A DNA stretch of 8,138 nucleotides, from positions 1 to 8,138 of the forward strand of contig DRJJ01000254.1 in the NCBI GenBank assembly GCA_011052255.1, read 5' to 3'. Source of the DNA: Gammaproteobacteria bacterium (GTDB lineage Bacteria > Pseudomonadota > Gammaproteobacteria > DRJJ01). Positions 1-6,233 of this stretch are shown here, piece after piece (the first letter of the stretch is position 1; each line of letters starts with the position of its first letter). A program made the translations under genes and the position numbers. Below the pieces are notes generated by a model. That model worked only from the letters and a program-made list of their open reading frames with translations. It was not told the origin of the DNA and did no database searches.

Positions 1-32
1 AGTATCTGTTCAGTAAATTTTCCTGGATACAA

Positions 33-875
33 CTACACAACCGCGAACAAGTATGATATCCATGACTCCTGATTATCAACCTTTGTGACTTCACGGTAGT
101 TACCCGTGCCTTCAAGATAATCATCATCGTCATCGGTATCTTCAAATTCTTCCCAGTAGACATGGGTGCTCGAAAAACCAGCCTCCAGCAACAGCTCCTG
201 CAACTCCGGCAGGGTCCATAACCGCCAGTCATAGGAAAATGCGCGGTTCATACGCGAGCCATCTGCAAACGCAAAATGTATATGACAATGCAGCGCATGG
301 TCAATCGGATTAAACGACTCCTGGTGCCAGATATAGGTGAAGTCTTCATCATCCACCTCACGCTCTTCTTCAACCTCGTCCATCGATTCGGTGCCGCCAT
401 AAACATCAAGCACCAGCATGCCGTTCTCGTTCAGACCCTGGCGCGCCGCCTCAAAATATGCACGCAGTTGCTCGCGCGTTTTAAAACCATTAAAACTGAA
501 GTTAAATGCACAGGCCATATCCATCTTCGGCTGCTGTACTTCCAGTACGTTTTCACAAAGCAGTTCGATGCGTGATGTGACTTCTTCACCCGCCGGATCC
601 AGATTGTGTTCACGACCCCAGTCCAGCGTAGCCTGATCCAGATCGACCCCTTGGGCAGTGCGCTGCGAATGGCTCTTGCACCACTCTGTGATCAGTAAAG
701 CCGTGCCACAAAAATCTTCGCGCAGACTCATGGGTTCCCACCCACGAATCTCCTTAAACGTCTCGATCATCAGTTCAATTTCGGTTTCCGGTGCCTGTAC
801 AGATTTTTCATAAAGCACATGCTTGTCCGCCTGCTGCGCCATACGCATCAGGCTTTGTACATTTGATTTTGCCAT
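33..875 (-). CDS. Class I SAM-dependent methyltransferase
   Basis: This 280-residue protein probably transfers a methyl group from S-adenosylmethionine to an unknown acceptor in the cytoplasm; it has no signal peptide or membrane helix. The glycine-containing SAM loop is at residues 51-65 (LREDFCGTALLITEW). An acidic strand end follows at 76-80 (GVDLD), which normally contacts the SAM ribose. A later strand, LDVYGG, lies at 156-161. The order matches the Rossmann-fold methyltransferase core, and the length is normal for a stand-alone enzyme. A run of acidic residues at about 242-252 (EEFEDTDDDDD) sits in the C-terminal part. The ATG at 875 overlaps the stop of the preceding reading frame (TAATG), which favours this start over the in-frame Met codons at residues 10 and 12 and implies translational coupling to the now-broken upstream gene. 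The family is clear; the substrate is not known. Confidence 0.9.
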   Translation of the reverse strand: MAKSNVQSLMRMAQQADKHVLYEKSVQAPETEIELMIETFKEIRGWEPMSLREDFCGTALLITEWCKSHSQRTAQGVDLDQATLDWGREHNLDPAGEEVTSRIELLCENVLEVQQPKMDMACAFNFSFNGFKTREQLRAYFEAARQGLNENGMLVLDVYGGTESMDEVEEEREVDDEDFTYIWHQESFNPIDHALHCHIHFAFADGSRMNRAFSYDWRLWTLPELQELLLEAGFSSTHVYWEEFEDTDDDDDYLEGTGNYREVTKVDNQESWISYLFAVV

Positions 876-1240
876 TATTTCACCACTTTCTTTTGATTGG
901 TCACGCCACAGTCATTGACGCAGTAGTCTTCATTCAATATCTCACGAACGATCAGACGATGTTGATTATACTCGTAGTCGCGCACAATGCGCAGCCCGGT
1001 TAAATGCGCACTGGGTGGATTACGGGCAAATACAGTCTGGTAATCCTGCTCATTCAGGCCACCCTGCTGCAATAAGCAGGATGCACCGGCCGCCCCAGTT
1101 GTTCGGATAAATAACGGGCCATTGGTTCAAACGAGGTAATGGTATCTGCGGCATTACGGCGTGGAAAGATACTCATTGGCCCAGCCAGGTTAGTCACTTT
1201 CGGGCATCGTAACACAATTAGGCGAAGCCTCTGCACTCAT
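875..1240 (-). pseudogene. Broken PhnD-like periplasmic binding protein gene with an unrelated-looking tail
   Basis: No single frame spans this region. From about 1185 down to 1090, one frame reads SIFPRRNAADT and then FEPMARYLSEQLGRPV. This matches the N-terminal part of PhnD-type phosphate/phosphonate/phosphite ABC transporter binding proteins, which carry FPRRN and Pla-YLs--LGr-V patterns. From about 1084 another frame reads CLLQQGGLNEQDYQTVFARN then PPS, resembling the middle of the same family (YLLRQAGL---DY--VFAKNPP). The roughly 100 residues that normally separate these blocks are missing and the frame changes, so the gene has suffered an internal deletion of family sequence. A further short frame at 1240-1190 (MSAEASPNCVTMPESD, then stop) suggests another frameshift upstream. 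The last 35 or so residues before the stop at 877-875 include EDYCVNDCG and do not look like PhnD; I cannot identify them. Loss of function is an inference from the frame breaks. Confidence 0.7.
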
Positions 1241-1298
1241 GATAATAATATCAATATCAATATGTTATGAAGTTTTACAATCTCGACCAGGGATTAAA

Positions 1299-1328
1299 TT
1301 TAATTTTGTACTGCAAGTGCACTATAAT
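1299..1328 (+). promoter_or_regulatory. Putative sigma-70 promoter for the RRxGxDRR small protein
   Basis: A perfect -10 hexamer TATAAT lies at 1323-1328. The corresponding -35 position, about 1300-1305, reads TTAATT and is only a partial match with a 17-base spacer. Transcription would start near 1335, giving a leader of about 40 bases before the ATG at 1377. A Shine-Dalgarno sequence (GCGAGGT, GAGG at 1365-1368) sits about eight bases before that ATG. The -10 box is convincing; the -35 is weak. Confidence 0.5.
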
Positions 1329-1376
1329 TTGGACAGCATACAGGGAATTGATTAGATACAGTGCGAGGTAATATAC

Positions 1377-1598
1377 ATGGAACTTGAACTAGAACCTATA
1401 GATGACAATCGAGAAAATCCAGGCGAGCAACCCCTGGGCAAACAACGCTATGAAGGTGCTGAACGCCGTGTTGCACAACGCCGTTGTGGGCACGATAGAC
1501 GTGATGCGGTGCGCTATGAACAAGGCAGTGATGACCGCCGTGGTGGTACAGACAGACGTGCACCTGATATGCCATGGGACAAGGGCCACACCCTCTAG
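1377..1598 (+). CDS. Small charged protein with two RRxGxDRR repeats, unknown function
   Basis: This 73-residue protein has an acidic start (MELELEPIDDNRE) and a central part packed with arginine pairs. Two copies of the pattern RRxGxDRR are visible: RRCGHDRR at residues 35-42 and RRGGTDRR at 54-61, with a further ERR at 29-31. It has no signal peptide or membrane helix, so it is presumably cytoplasmic. Similar DRR-rich stretches occur in many small or regulatory proteobacterial proteins, but I know of no assigned role. A GAGG ribosome-binding site and an upstream TATAAT support expression. It is convergent with the coiled-coil channel gene, with only 15 bases between the two stop codons and no clear terminator between them. 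It could be a nucleic-acid-binding or assembly factor, but that would be a guess. Confidence 0.75.
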   Translation: MELELEPIDDNRENPGEQPLGKQRYEGAERRVAQRRCGHDRRDAVRYEQGSDDRRGGTDRRAPDMPWDKGHTL

Positions 1599-1613
1599 AG
1601 CCTGTCTGAAACT

Positions 1614-2546
1614 TTATTCCTGGTCGTTATAATAATCGTAACGATCCAGCATTTCCTTGGTAAACTGCCAGGCTTCGTTATAGGACAGACCACTTTTTTC
1701 CGGAATAATAATCTTTACATACAGCTTGCCCGGGTAAGCCTTTTTAAGTCGCGCCAGTCTTTTTTCCAGCTTCTTACGGCTCATTTTCTTATAATCTGCA
1801 TCACCCGTGTCCTTGTATTCGACTCGCTTACTACCATTCCTCTTCGAATAGCGAACCTCGACCACATGCTTTCCTTTGGCCGTACGTGCGGGTTTGATCA
1901 GCTTTTCGTAGGCCACCTTAATGGTGTCATACTCACCCTGCAATGCCAGTATCTGTACTTGTGCATCACTGTGCTTCACACGTAATTCGCTCATTTCCAC
2001 TGCCTGCTGACTAATCAGCTGCGCCTGTTCGTGCGTGTTTTGTTCGGCCTGCTGCAATGAGTTCTGCAGCCTTGAACGTATAGACTCATTATTTTGCAAT
2101 TCCGCCTGTGCTGTATTCAACGACTGCATTAACTGACTGTTGTGTTGCTGCAAAACTGTCATGTTTCTCTGTGTACGTTCAAGCTCGGACACAACCACTT
2201 GATGCTCAAGATCCTTGCGTGCCAGCAGTTGTTTTTGTTGTTGCTCCTGCTCACTGGCTCGCATCAGTTGCATGCGCATCACCGAGACCTGGTGCTGAGC
2301 CTGGGCCAGCTGCTCTTCCAGCGTGGCATTTTCCTGGGAGGCAAAGCGTACTTCTTCCTGTGCCTGCCGCTCAGACTCCAGTGTGTCACGCAATGCGGCC
2401 ACCAGCTCCCAGTTGCGAATAATCAACACCACACTGGCCAGCATAAAAATCATCACCACCACCATCATGATATCGGCAAATGCTGGCCAGTAATTGTCCG
2501 CAAGTTGTTCGGGGTCGGTGCGCAGATCTACGAATCCCTGCTGCAT
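1614..2546 (-). CDS. MotB/ExbD-position channel partner with long coiled coil
   Basis: This 310-residue protein is likely the second subunit of an inner-membrane ion-driven complex. After a short cytoplasmic stretch, residues 19-25 read YWPAFAD and are followed by a single hydrophobic helix at about 26-44. This is the layout of MotB, ExbD and ZorB, in which an aspartate at the start of the helix (here D25) carries protons or sodium. Residues about 50-212 are a Gln/Glu-rich heptad-like coiled coil, which would project into the periplasm. Residues about 226-305 form a basic domain (RKKLEKRLARLKKAYPGKLY) ending with KLYVKIIIPEKSGLSYNEAW. Its strand-helix-strand-helix pattern is reminiscent of the ExbD periplasmic domain (inference). 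There is no OmpA-type peptidoglycan-binding motif. Its ATG lies 5 bases after the stop of the channel gene before it, so the two are cotranscribed and probably translationally coupled. Exact function is unknown. Confidence 0.8.
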   Translation of the reverse strand: MQQGFVDLRTDPEQLADNYWPAFADIMMVVVMIFMLASVVLIIRNWELVAALRDTLESERQAQEEVRFASQENATLEEQLAQAQHQVSVMRMQLMRASEQEQQQKQLLARKDLEHQVVVSELERTQRNMTVLQQHNSQLMQSLNTAQAELQNNESIRSRLQNSLQQAEQNTHEQAQLISQQAVEMSELRVKHSDAQVQILALQGEYDTIKVAYEKLIKPARTAKGKHVVEVRYSKRNGSKRVEYKDTGDADYKKMSRKKLEKRLARLKKAYPGKLYVKIIIPEKSGLSYNEAWQFTKEMLDRYDYYNDQE

Positions 2547-2551
2547 ATCTG

Positions 2552-3469
2552 CTAGCCTTGTTCCGGCAGGCGGAAGCCGGTTCGTAACAGTTGTTTGATC
2601 TCCTGAAGTTCAGATGATCCTCCGCCCATTTGCATATCGGACAGCATTTCACCCACCCGCTGCGTGGCCTCGGCATAATGGCCCTGGGTCACCTGCATAC
2701 TCTCGGCAGCGCTGCGCAAGCCACGAATCAGGCTGGCCACCTCATGCAACATCGCATCCGGGTTTTGTGCATAGCGGGGCAACAGAAATAATGACGTGAC
2801 CTGCTCAACGCCACTCAGGAAGTTGGCCTGCACATCATTCAGCTTCATATAAAAATAACCGAAGAAGATATAACAGACGATCGCAGTCATGGTAGTAGAC
2901 AGCGCCGTAGACATGCCATGAATGACCAGGCCCATGCTTTCCATATCCTGCGCTGCCTGCAGCAGGCTGGAGGCGCCAATCAGTGAGATGGACAGGGATA
3001 TTATGGTTCCAAATACACCCGTCAGGATCAGGATATGGTGGATATAACGCGGGAAGCTGGTACGGGTACTTTCCTGAGCCACCAGCATGGAGGCCAGCGC
3101 ACCGTGGTTAATCGGTGCATTTTGCCGGCTTAATTCACGTATCGTATGGTAACGCTGGGCGATAATAGAATGACTACGTAGCGACTGCTCCGGATCTTCC
3201 TGGTTTTGTTCCAGGGCCCTGGCAAACTTTACCAGTGCCGATTCTTCACGCATGTACTTCATTAACGCGAGCACAATTTTACTAATACCCAGTAAAAATA
3301 GCAGTACGATGCCACTGTTAACCACCCAGCCCACGGATGTCACCTGGTTTTTGATATAAAGTTCGCTCAGAAAGGGATAACTGGCGACCAGTCCAGCAAC
3401 GGCCAGGCCACCCAGCACCATCATGCGCAACAAGATATTACGACTGTATGTGCCCCTGAAAATAAACAT
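2552..3469 (-). CDS. MotA/TolQ/ExbB-type proton channel subunit
   Basis: This 305-residue inner-membrane protein is predicted to form the channel of an ion-powered complex with the downstream coiled-coil partner. Four hydrophobic segments are visible at about residues 14-35, 48-71, 141-166 and 183-207, with a cytoplasmic loop of about 70 residues between the second and third. The third segment contains LTGVFGTIISLSISLIG, matching the GT-containing helix of MotA/TolQ/ExbB. The fourth has GMSTALSTTMTAIV, matching the family's small/Thr-rich pore helix. A tail of about 95 residues follows on the cytoplasmic side. I chose the ATG at 3469 because AGGTGGT at 3475-3481 sits 5 bases upstream. An in-frame ATG at 3505 would add 12 residues (MLIRQTRYRWWC) but has no clear ribosome-binding site. 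Flagellar MotA is unlikely because the partner lacks OmpA and no flagellar genes are nearby. Confidence 0.85.
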   Translation of the reverse strand: MFIFRGTYSRNILLRMMVLGGLAVAGLVASYPFLSELYIKNQVTSVGWVVNSGIVLLFLLGISKIVLALMKYMREESALVKFARALEQNQEDPEQSLRSHSIIAQRYHTIRELSRQNAPINHGALASMLVAQESTRTSFPRYIHHILILTGVFGTIISLSISLIGASSLLQAAQDMESMGLVIHGMSTALSTTMTAIVCYIFFGYFYMKLNDVQANFLSGVEQVTSLFLLPRYAQNPDAMLHEVASLIRGLRSAAESMQVTQGHYAEATQRVGEMLSDMQMGGGSSELQEIKQLLRTGFRLPEQG

Positions 3470-3474
3470 GCACC

Positions 3475-3481
3475 ACCACCT
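3475..3481 (-). promoter_or_regulatory. Ribosome-binding site that favours the shorter start of the channel gene
   Basis: On the minus strand this reads AGGTGGT, followed by GGTGC and the ATG at 3469-3467. It is a clearly better Shine-Dalgarno match than anything before the alternative ATG at 3505, whose upstream sequence is GTACAATAGGC. Confidence 0.5.
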
Positions 3482-3505
3482 GTAACGGGTTTGCCGAATC
3501 AGCAT

Positions 3506-3620
3506 GCCTATTGTACAACGGAAACTGGCGGGATGCCGAATACACGCACGGCCTGGCTATGCATGCTCGTTTGTATGGGCACGTAATCATACGAAGGAAG
3601 GGGTTACGCTTGCTGCTGAC
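3506..3620. other. Gap between regulator and channel genes
   Basis: These 115 bases separate the regulator stop from the channel gene. No strong hairpin followed by a T-run was seen, so readthrough from the regulator is possible. On the minus strand a -10-like TACAAT occurs just before the upstream ATG at 3505, without a convincing -35 at 17 bases. Whether the channel pair has its own promoter cannot be decided by eye. Confidence 0.4.
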
Positions 3621-4769
3621 TTATGCCGATATCTTTTGTGCCAGCTGGGCGCGCAGACGGTCAATTTGATCCTCACTGGCCAGGGCCAGCAGGGGCTCGA
3701 GCCGCTTGAGCAGGTGTTCCATTGCCGGTAATACCCTGTCCTCCTGCCCGTCTTCTATCATCGCCACCGCATCTTCCAGGTTCGGCATGGTGATATCATC
3801 AATAGGCTGCCCACCTTTCGCCTGGTTGAACATCACCACGTTACCACCCTGGCTTGCCGCGTCGCTCACCAGCTCACTCAGTTCGGTCATGACCGATTCT
3901 GGTGTCGGAAAACTCACGGAATCCAGCACGATGACCCCTATACTGGCAGTGATCTGGAAGATCTCTTCACCTACCTTGAAACGAACACTGTTAATTCGCT
4001 TGAGTATCCGGTCGGTACATAACCGCGCACTGTTCTTGTCAGCACTGCTTAATGTAATAGCAAAACGTGACATACCGATACGCGCAATCTGATCTTCTTC
4101 ACGAACCTGCTTGCGCACCACGCTCGCCAGCTTGCGCAGGATAGCGTTACTACGCTTGCGTCCGAGTTTGACGAACAGACGGTTAAACTGGTCAATATCG
4201 ATCCGCACGACAGACAGGTCTTCCTGGTGACGACGGCTGTAGGACATGATTTGTGACAGGCCTTCTTCAAATACCTGACGGTTGATCAGCCCGGTAACGG
4301 AATCCAGCGCATGATCTTCAGAAGGTGATTCGGTCTGTTCACGCAGCTCGGTTGAAACCTGGGCCGCATTGGCATGCGAACTGGCACGCGCCTTCAGATC
4401 AACCGAGTTAAAGGGTTTGGTAATAAAATCGGTTGCACCAGCAGCCAGCACCTTTTCACGGGCGCTATCATCATCCTCGGCGCCGGTGATAATGATAATC
4501 GGTAATTCCCTGATGCGAGATGATTCAGCACTACGCACCTTATCCAGCAACCCAAAACCGTCCAGATGAGGCATGGAAAGATCCGAAAATACCACCTGTA
4601 TGGATGCGTCAGACTCAATCATCTCCCAGCCAGCCTGACCATCTTCGGCAACAACGACATCAAAGTCATCTTTCAGCAGCTTGCCAGCTGCCAGACGCAT
4701 TACCTTGGAATCGTCCACCACCAGTATGCGTGGCAGTTCAGTTTGTTCAATTTCCTGAGTCATAGTCAT
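3621..4769 (-). CDS. Response regulator with degenerate GGDEF domain (probable c-di-GMP-binding, non-catalytic)
   Basis: This 382-residue cytoplasmic regulator has a receiver domain at about residues 13-130. Its acidic pair is D19-D20, the phosphoacceptor is D63 (in FSDLSMP), and T95 and K118 (in TKPF) are also present, so phosphorylation should be possible. A GGDEF-type domain follows at about 155-317, starting with LDSVTGLINR. Its signature is GMSRF at 232-236 instead of GGDEF. By alignment with PleD, the first metal Asp is kept (D191), but the substrate-contact Asn and Asp positions are F199 and N208. Catalysis is therefore unlikely. The inhibitory c-di-GMP site RxxD is kept at R223-D226, with the correct five-residue spacing to the signature. 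A helical tail of about 65 residues (318-382) is not part of either domain. The gene lies upstream of and co-directional with the channel pair. The start at 4769 has only a weak ribosome-binding site; Met3 is an alternative. Confidence 0.9.
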   Translation of the reverse strand: MTMTQEIEQTELPRILVVDDSKVMRLAAGKLLKDDFDVVVAEDGQAGWEMIESDASIQVVFSDLSMPHLDGFGLLDKVRSAESSRIRELPIIIITGAEDDDSAREKVLAAGATDFITKPFNSVDLKARASSHANAAQVSTELREQTESPSEDHALDSVTGLINRQVFEEGLSQIMSYSRRHQEDLSVVRIDIDQFNRLFVKLGRKRSNAILRKLASVVRKQVREEDQIARIGMSRFAITLSSADKNSARLCTDRILKRINSVRFKVGEEIFQITASIGVIVLDSVSFPTPESVMTELSELVSDAASQGGNVVMFNQAKGGQPIDDITMPNLEDAVAMIEDGQEDRVLPAMEHLLKRLEPLLALASEDQIDRLRAQLAQKISA

Positions 4770-4890
4770 ATATAATTTCTACTAGCGCTCATTAACGCAG
4801 AAAGGGCTATAATCCTGTTATGCCCATCTTCTGCAATCATGCTACATAATCCAGACAATCACAGGCCATAACCGGACATATCATAATGTT

Positions 4891-4919
4891 ACTATCTTGT
4901 AGTCCAGTCAACCTGTCAA
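4891..4919 (-). promoter_or_regulatory. Putative promoter for the response regulator
   Basis: On the minus strand, TTGACA (4919-4914, a perfect -35) is followed after 17 bases by GATAGT (4896-4891, four of six matches to -10). A second candidate, TTGACT at 4911-4906 with CATTAT at 4888-4883, also has a 17-base spacer. Either would give a leader of roughly 105-115 bases before the ATG at 4769. The two -35 boxes belong to a direct repeat, GTCAACC on the plus strand at 4907-4913 and 4915-4921. Confidence 0.4.
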
Positions 4920-4941
4920 CCAGTTCACACTTTACTATAAC
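4913..4941 (+). promoter_or_regulatory. Putative promoter for the DsbA-family gene
   Basis: CTGTCA at 4913-4918 (four of six matches to -35) and TATAAC at 4936-4941 (five of six to -10) are separated by 17 bases. Transcription would begin near 4948, about 60 bases before the ATG at 5010. The -35 overlaps the -35 of the divergent regulator promoter, so the two directions may compete. No clear Shine-Dalgarno sequence precedes the ATG at 5010. Confidence 0.4.
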
Positions 4942-5009
4942 GACCGCCTGGGTAATAACCTTAATATTTACGCTAGTAATAAAGTTTATACTTCAATAAT
5001 CATTAAGTT

Positions 5010-5648
5010 ATGGACACACCTTCCCCCTCTCTTACGCCCCTTAAACTGACTGTTTTTTATGATTATATTTGCCCTTTCTGCTACATCGGCAGCCGCCGCA
5101 TCCTTGCTCTGGGTGACGAATACGACCTGCAAATCAACTGGGCAGGTATGGAAATCCACCCGGAAACATCTGAAGAGGGGCGTACCGCTGATTCGCTGGG
5201 ATACTCCAGTACACAATGGACACAAATGATGCAATCGCTGAACAGCCTGGCACAAGAGGAAGGAATTGTTATGCGGCAACATAACTTCACCACCAACTCC
5301 GGGACTGCCCTCAAATTAGCAGAGGCCGCCAAAATAGATGGTCGCGAGGTGTTTTACCGCCTGCATGAAAGTCTGTTCGAGGCTTTTTTCTGCGGCGGGC
5401 GCAACATTGCCGACACCCACGTGCTGGTTGAACTGGGAAACAATGCCGGTATGAGCAAAGAACAAATAAAGCGGTTTGCCGATCACACAGCTATTACAAA
5501 ACGTTTACAATGGAATTTACAACTAGCCAGTCAGCGCGGTGTTACCTCAGTGCCCACTTATCTTATTGGCAACAGGCTACTGACTGGCGCACAGTCTGTC
5601 AAAACACTGCGCAGCGCGGCTGATGAGGCCAGCGCGACTGCTGTGTAG
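5010..5648 (+). CDS. DsbA-family (FrnE-like) thiol oxidoreductase
   Basis: This 212-residue protein belongs to the DSBA-like thioredoxin-fold family. It is probably a thiol-disulfide oxidoreductase or isomerase in the cytoplasm, because residues before the fold (MDTPSPSLTPLK) do not form a signal peptide. The active site is C21-P-F-C24 in VFYDYICPFCYIG, right after the first strand. The segment GMEIHPETSEEG at about 46-57 is typical of FrnE-like members. The inserted helical domain spans roughly residues 60-165. The cis-proline loop is in GVTSVPTYLIG at about 179-189, and a GAQS motif follows. Length is normal for the family. Relatives such as 2-hydroxychromene-2-carboxylate isomerase usually lack the CxxC pair, so a redox role is favoured here. 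The substrate is unknown. It is followed by a lipoprotein gene 30 bases on, probably in one transcript. Confidence 0.88.
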   Translation: MDTPSPSLTPLKLTVFYDYICPFCYIGSRRILALGDEYDLQINWAGMEIHPETSEEGRTADSLGYSSTQWTQMMQSLNSLAQEEGIVMRQHNFTTNSGTALKLAEAAKIDGREVFYRLHESLFEAFFCGGRNIADTHVLVELGNNAGMSKEQIKRFADHTAITKRLQWNLQLASQRGVTSVPTYLIGNRLLTGAQSVKTLRSAADEASATAV

Positions 5649-5678
5649 CACACCATACGCATAATATAGAGGTGTACG

Positions 5679-6224
5679 ATGAAATATTCAGGTCTGTTAC
5701 TACTCATGGCAAGTCTGCTGAGCGCCTGCCAAAACAACCCGATCAAGCTTGAGGACTCAGCCTACGCCACGCTACCTGCCGGTTCGACACTGGTGCAACA
5801 ACAGGATTTGACCCTGCCATCCAATACCTTCTCGCTACAATTTCAAAATGGCGAGCAACTATCCAGCAAGGATATTGATCAGTATTATGCCAATTGCGAA
5901 CTGGAATCAAGAGACAGGGCCAGCACTGCGCGCACAATCAAGGCTGGCGTTTATAAAATTACGCGCAGTACACGCTATGAGGAAAGCACCTCATTGCCGG
6001 TGCGGGTTGCCAGTAATGCCAGCGCAGGCTTTATGTTGGCCAATGCATCCTACATGACCAAATTTCTGCTTTCGATGGATCTGCAATCCGAGCTTAACCC
6101 GAATATCATGCGTTTTACCTGCTCCGCATGGGGTGAACAGATAACCGAAGACTATCTGACCCTGAAAGTCATCAGGCAGACGCTTAACCCTCTATTCAGC
6201 ATTAAGCTGCCGGGTGAGCAATAA
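5679..6224 (+). CDS. Predicted outer-membrane lipoprotein, unknown function
   Basis: This 181-residue protein begins with a lipoprotein signal peptide: MKYSG, a hydrophobic stretch, then the lipobox LSAC with the lipidated cysteine at C17. The next residue is Q18 rather than Asp, which in gammaproteobacteria predicts sorting to the outer membrane. The mature part is mostly polar with a short apolar patch at about 116-131 (AGFMLANASYM). Two further cysteines, C73 (YYANCELESRDR) and C148 (RFTCSAWGE), could form a disulfide in the periplasm. The ATG has a good ribosome-binding site (AGAGGTG at 5668-5674) and lies 30 bases after the oxidoreductase stop, suggesting an operon. The NCELESRD and MRFTCSAW blocks look like conserved elements of a gammaproteobacterial lipoprotein family, but I cannot name it or assign a function. 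Confidence 0.8.
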   Translation: MKYSGLLLLMASLLSACQNNPIKLEDSAYATLPAGSTLVQQQDLTLPSNTFSLQFQNGEQLSSKDIDQYYANCELESRDRASTARTIKAGVYKITRSTRYEESTSLPVRVASNASAGFMLANASYMTKFLLSMDLQSELNPNIMRFTCSAWGEQITEDYLTLKVIRQTLNPLFSIKLPGEQ

Positions 6225-6233
6225 GCACCACAC

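Noticed and set aside
1244..1266. ATATCA tandem repeat as a functional repeat
   Set aside because: Only about two and a half six-base units in an AT-rich intergenic stretch; consistent with chance.
2108..2555. Plus-strand frames opposite the coiled-coil gene
   Set aside because: Their low-complexity composition (Leu/His/Ala runs) follows from the Gln/Glu-rich coiled-coil codons on the other strand.
1614..3469. Zorya-type anti-phage system (ZorA/ZorB)
   Set aside because: The channel pair is superficially similar, but the second protein lacks the OmpA-like domain, the first lacks the very long ZorA tail, and no ZorC/ZorD or ZorE-like gene is adjacent.
1614..3469. Flagellar motA/motB
   Set aside because: No peptidoglycan-binding domain, no flagellar neighbours, and a coiled coil far longer than in MotB.
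4801..4813. Plus-strand TATAAT at 4808-4813 as a promoter
   Set aside because: No -35-like sequence lies 16-18 bases upstream and the next plus-strand gene starts about 200 bases away.
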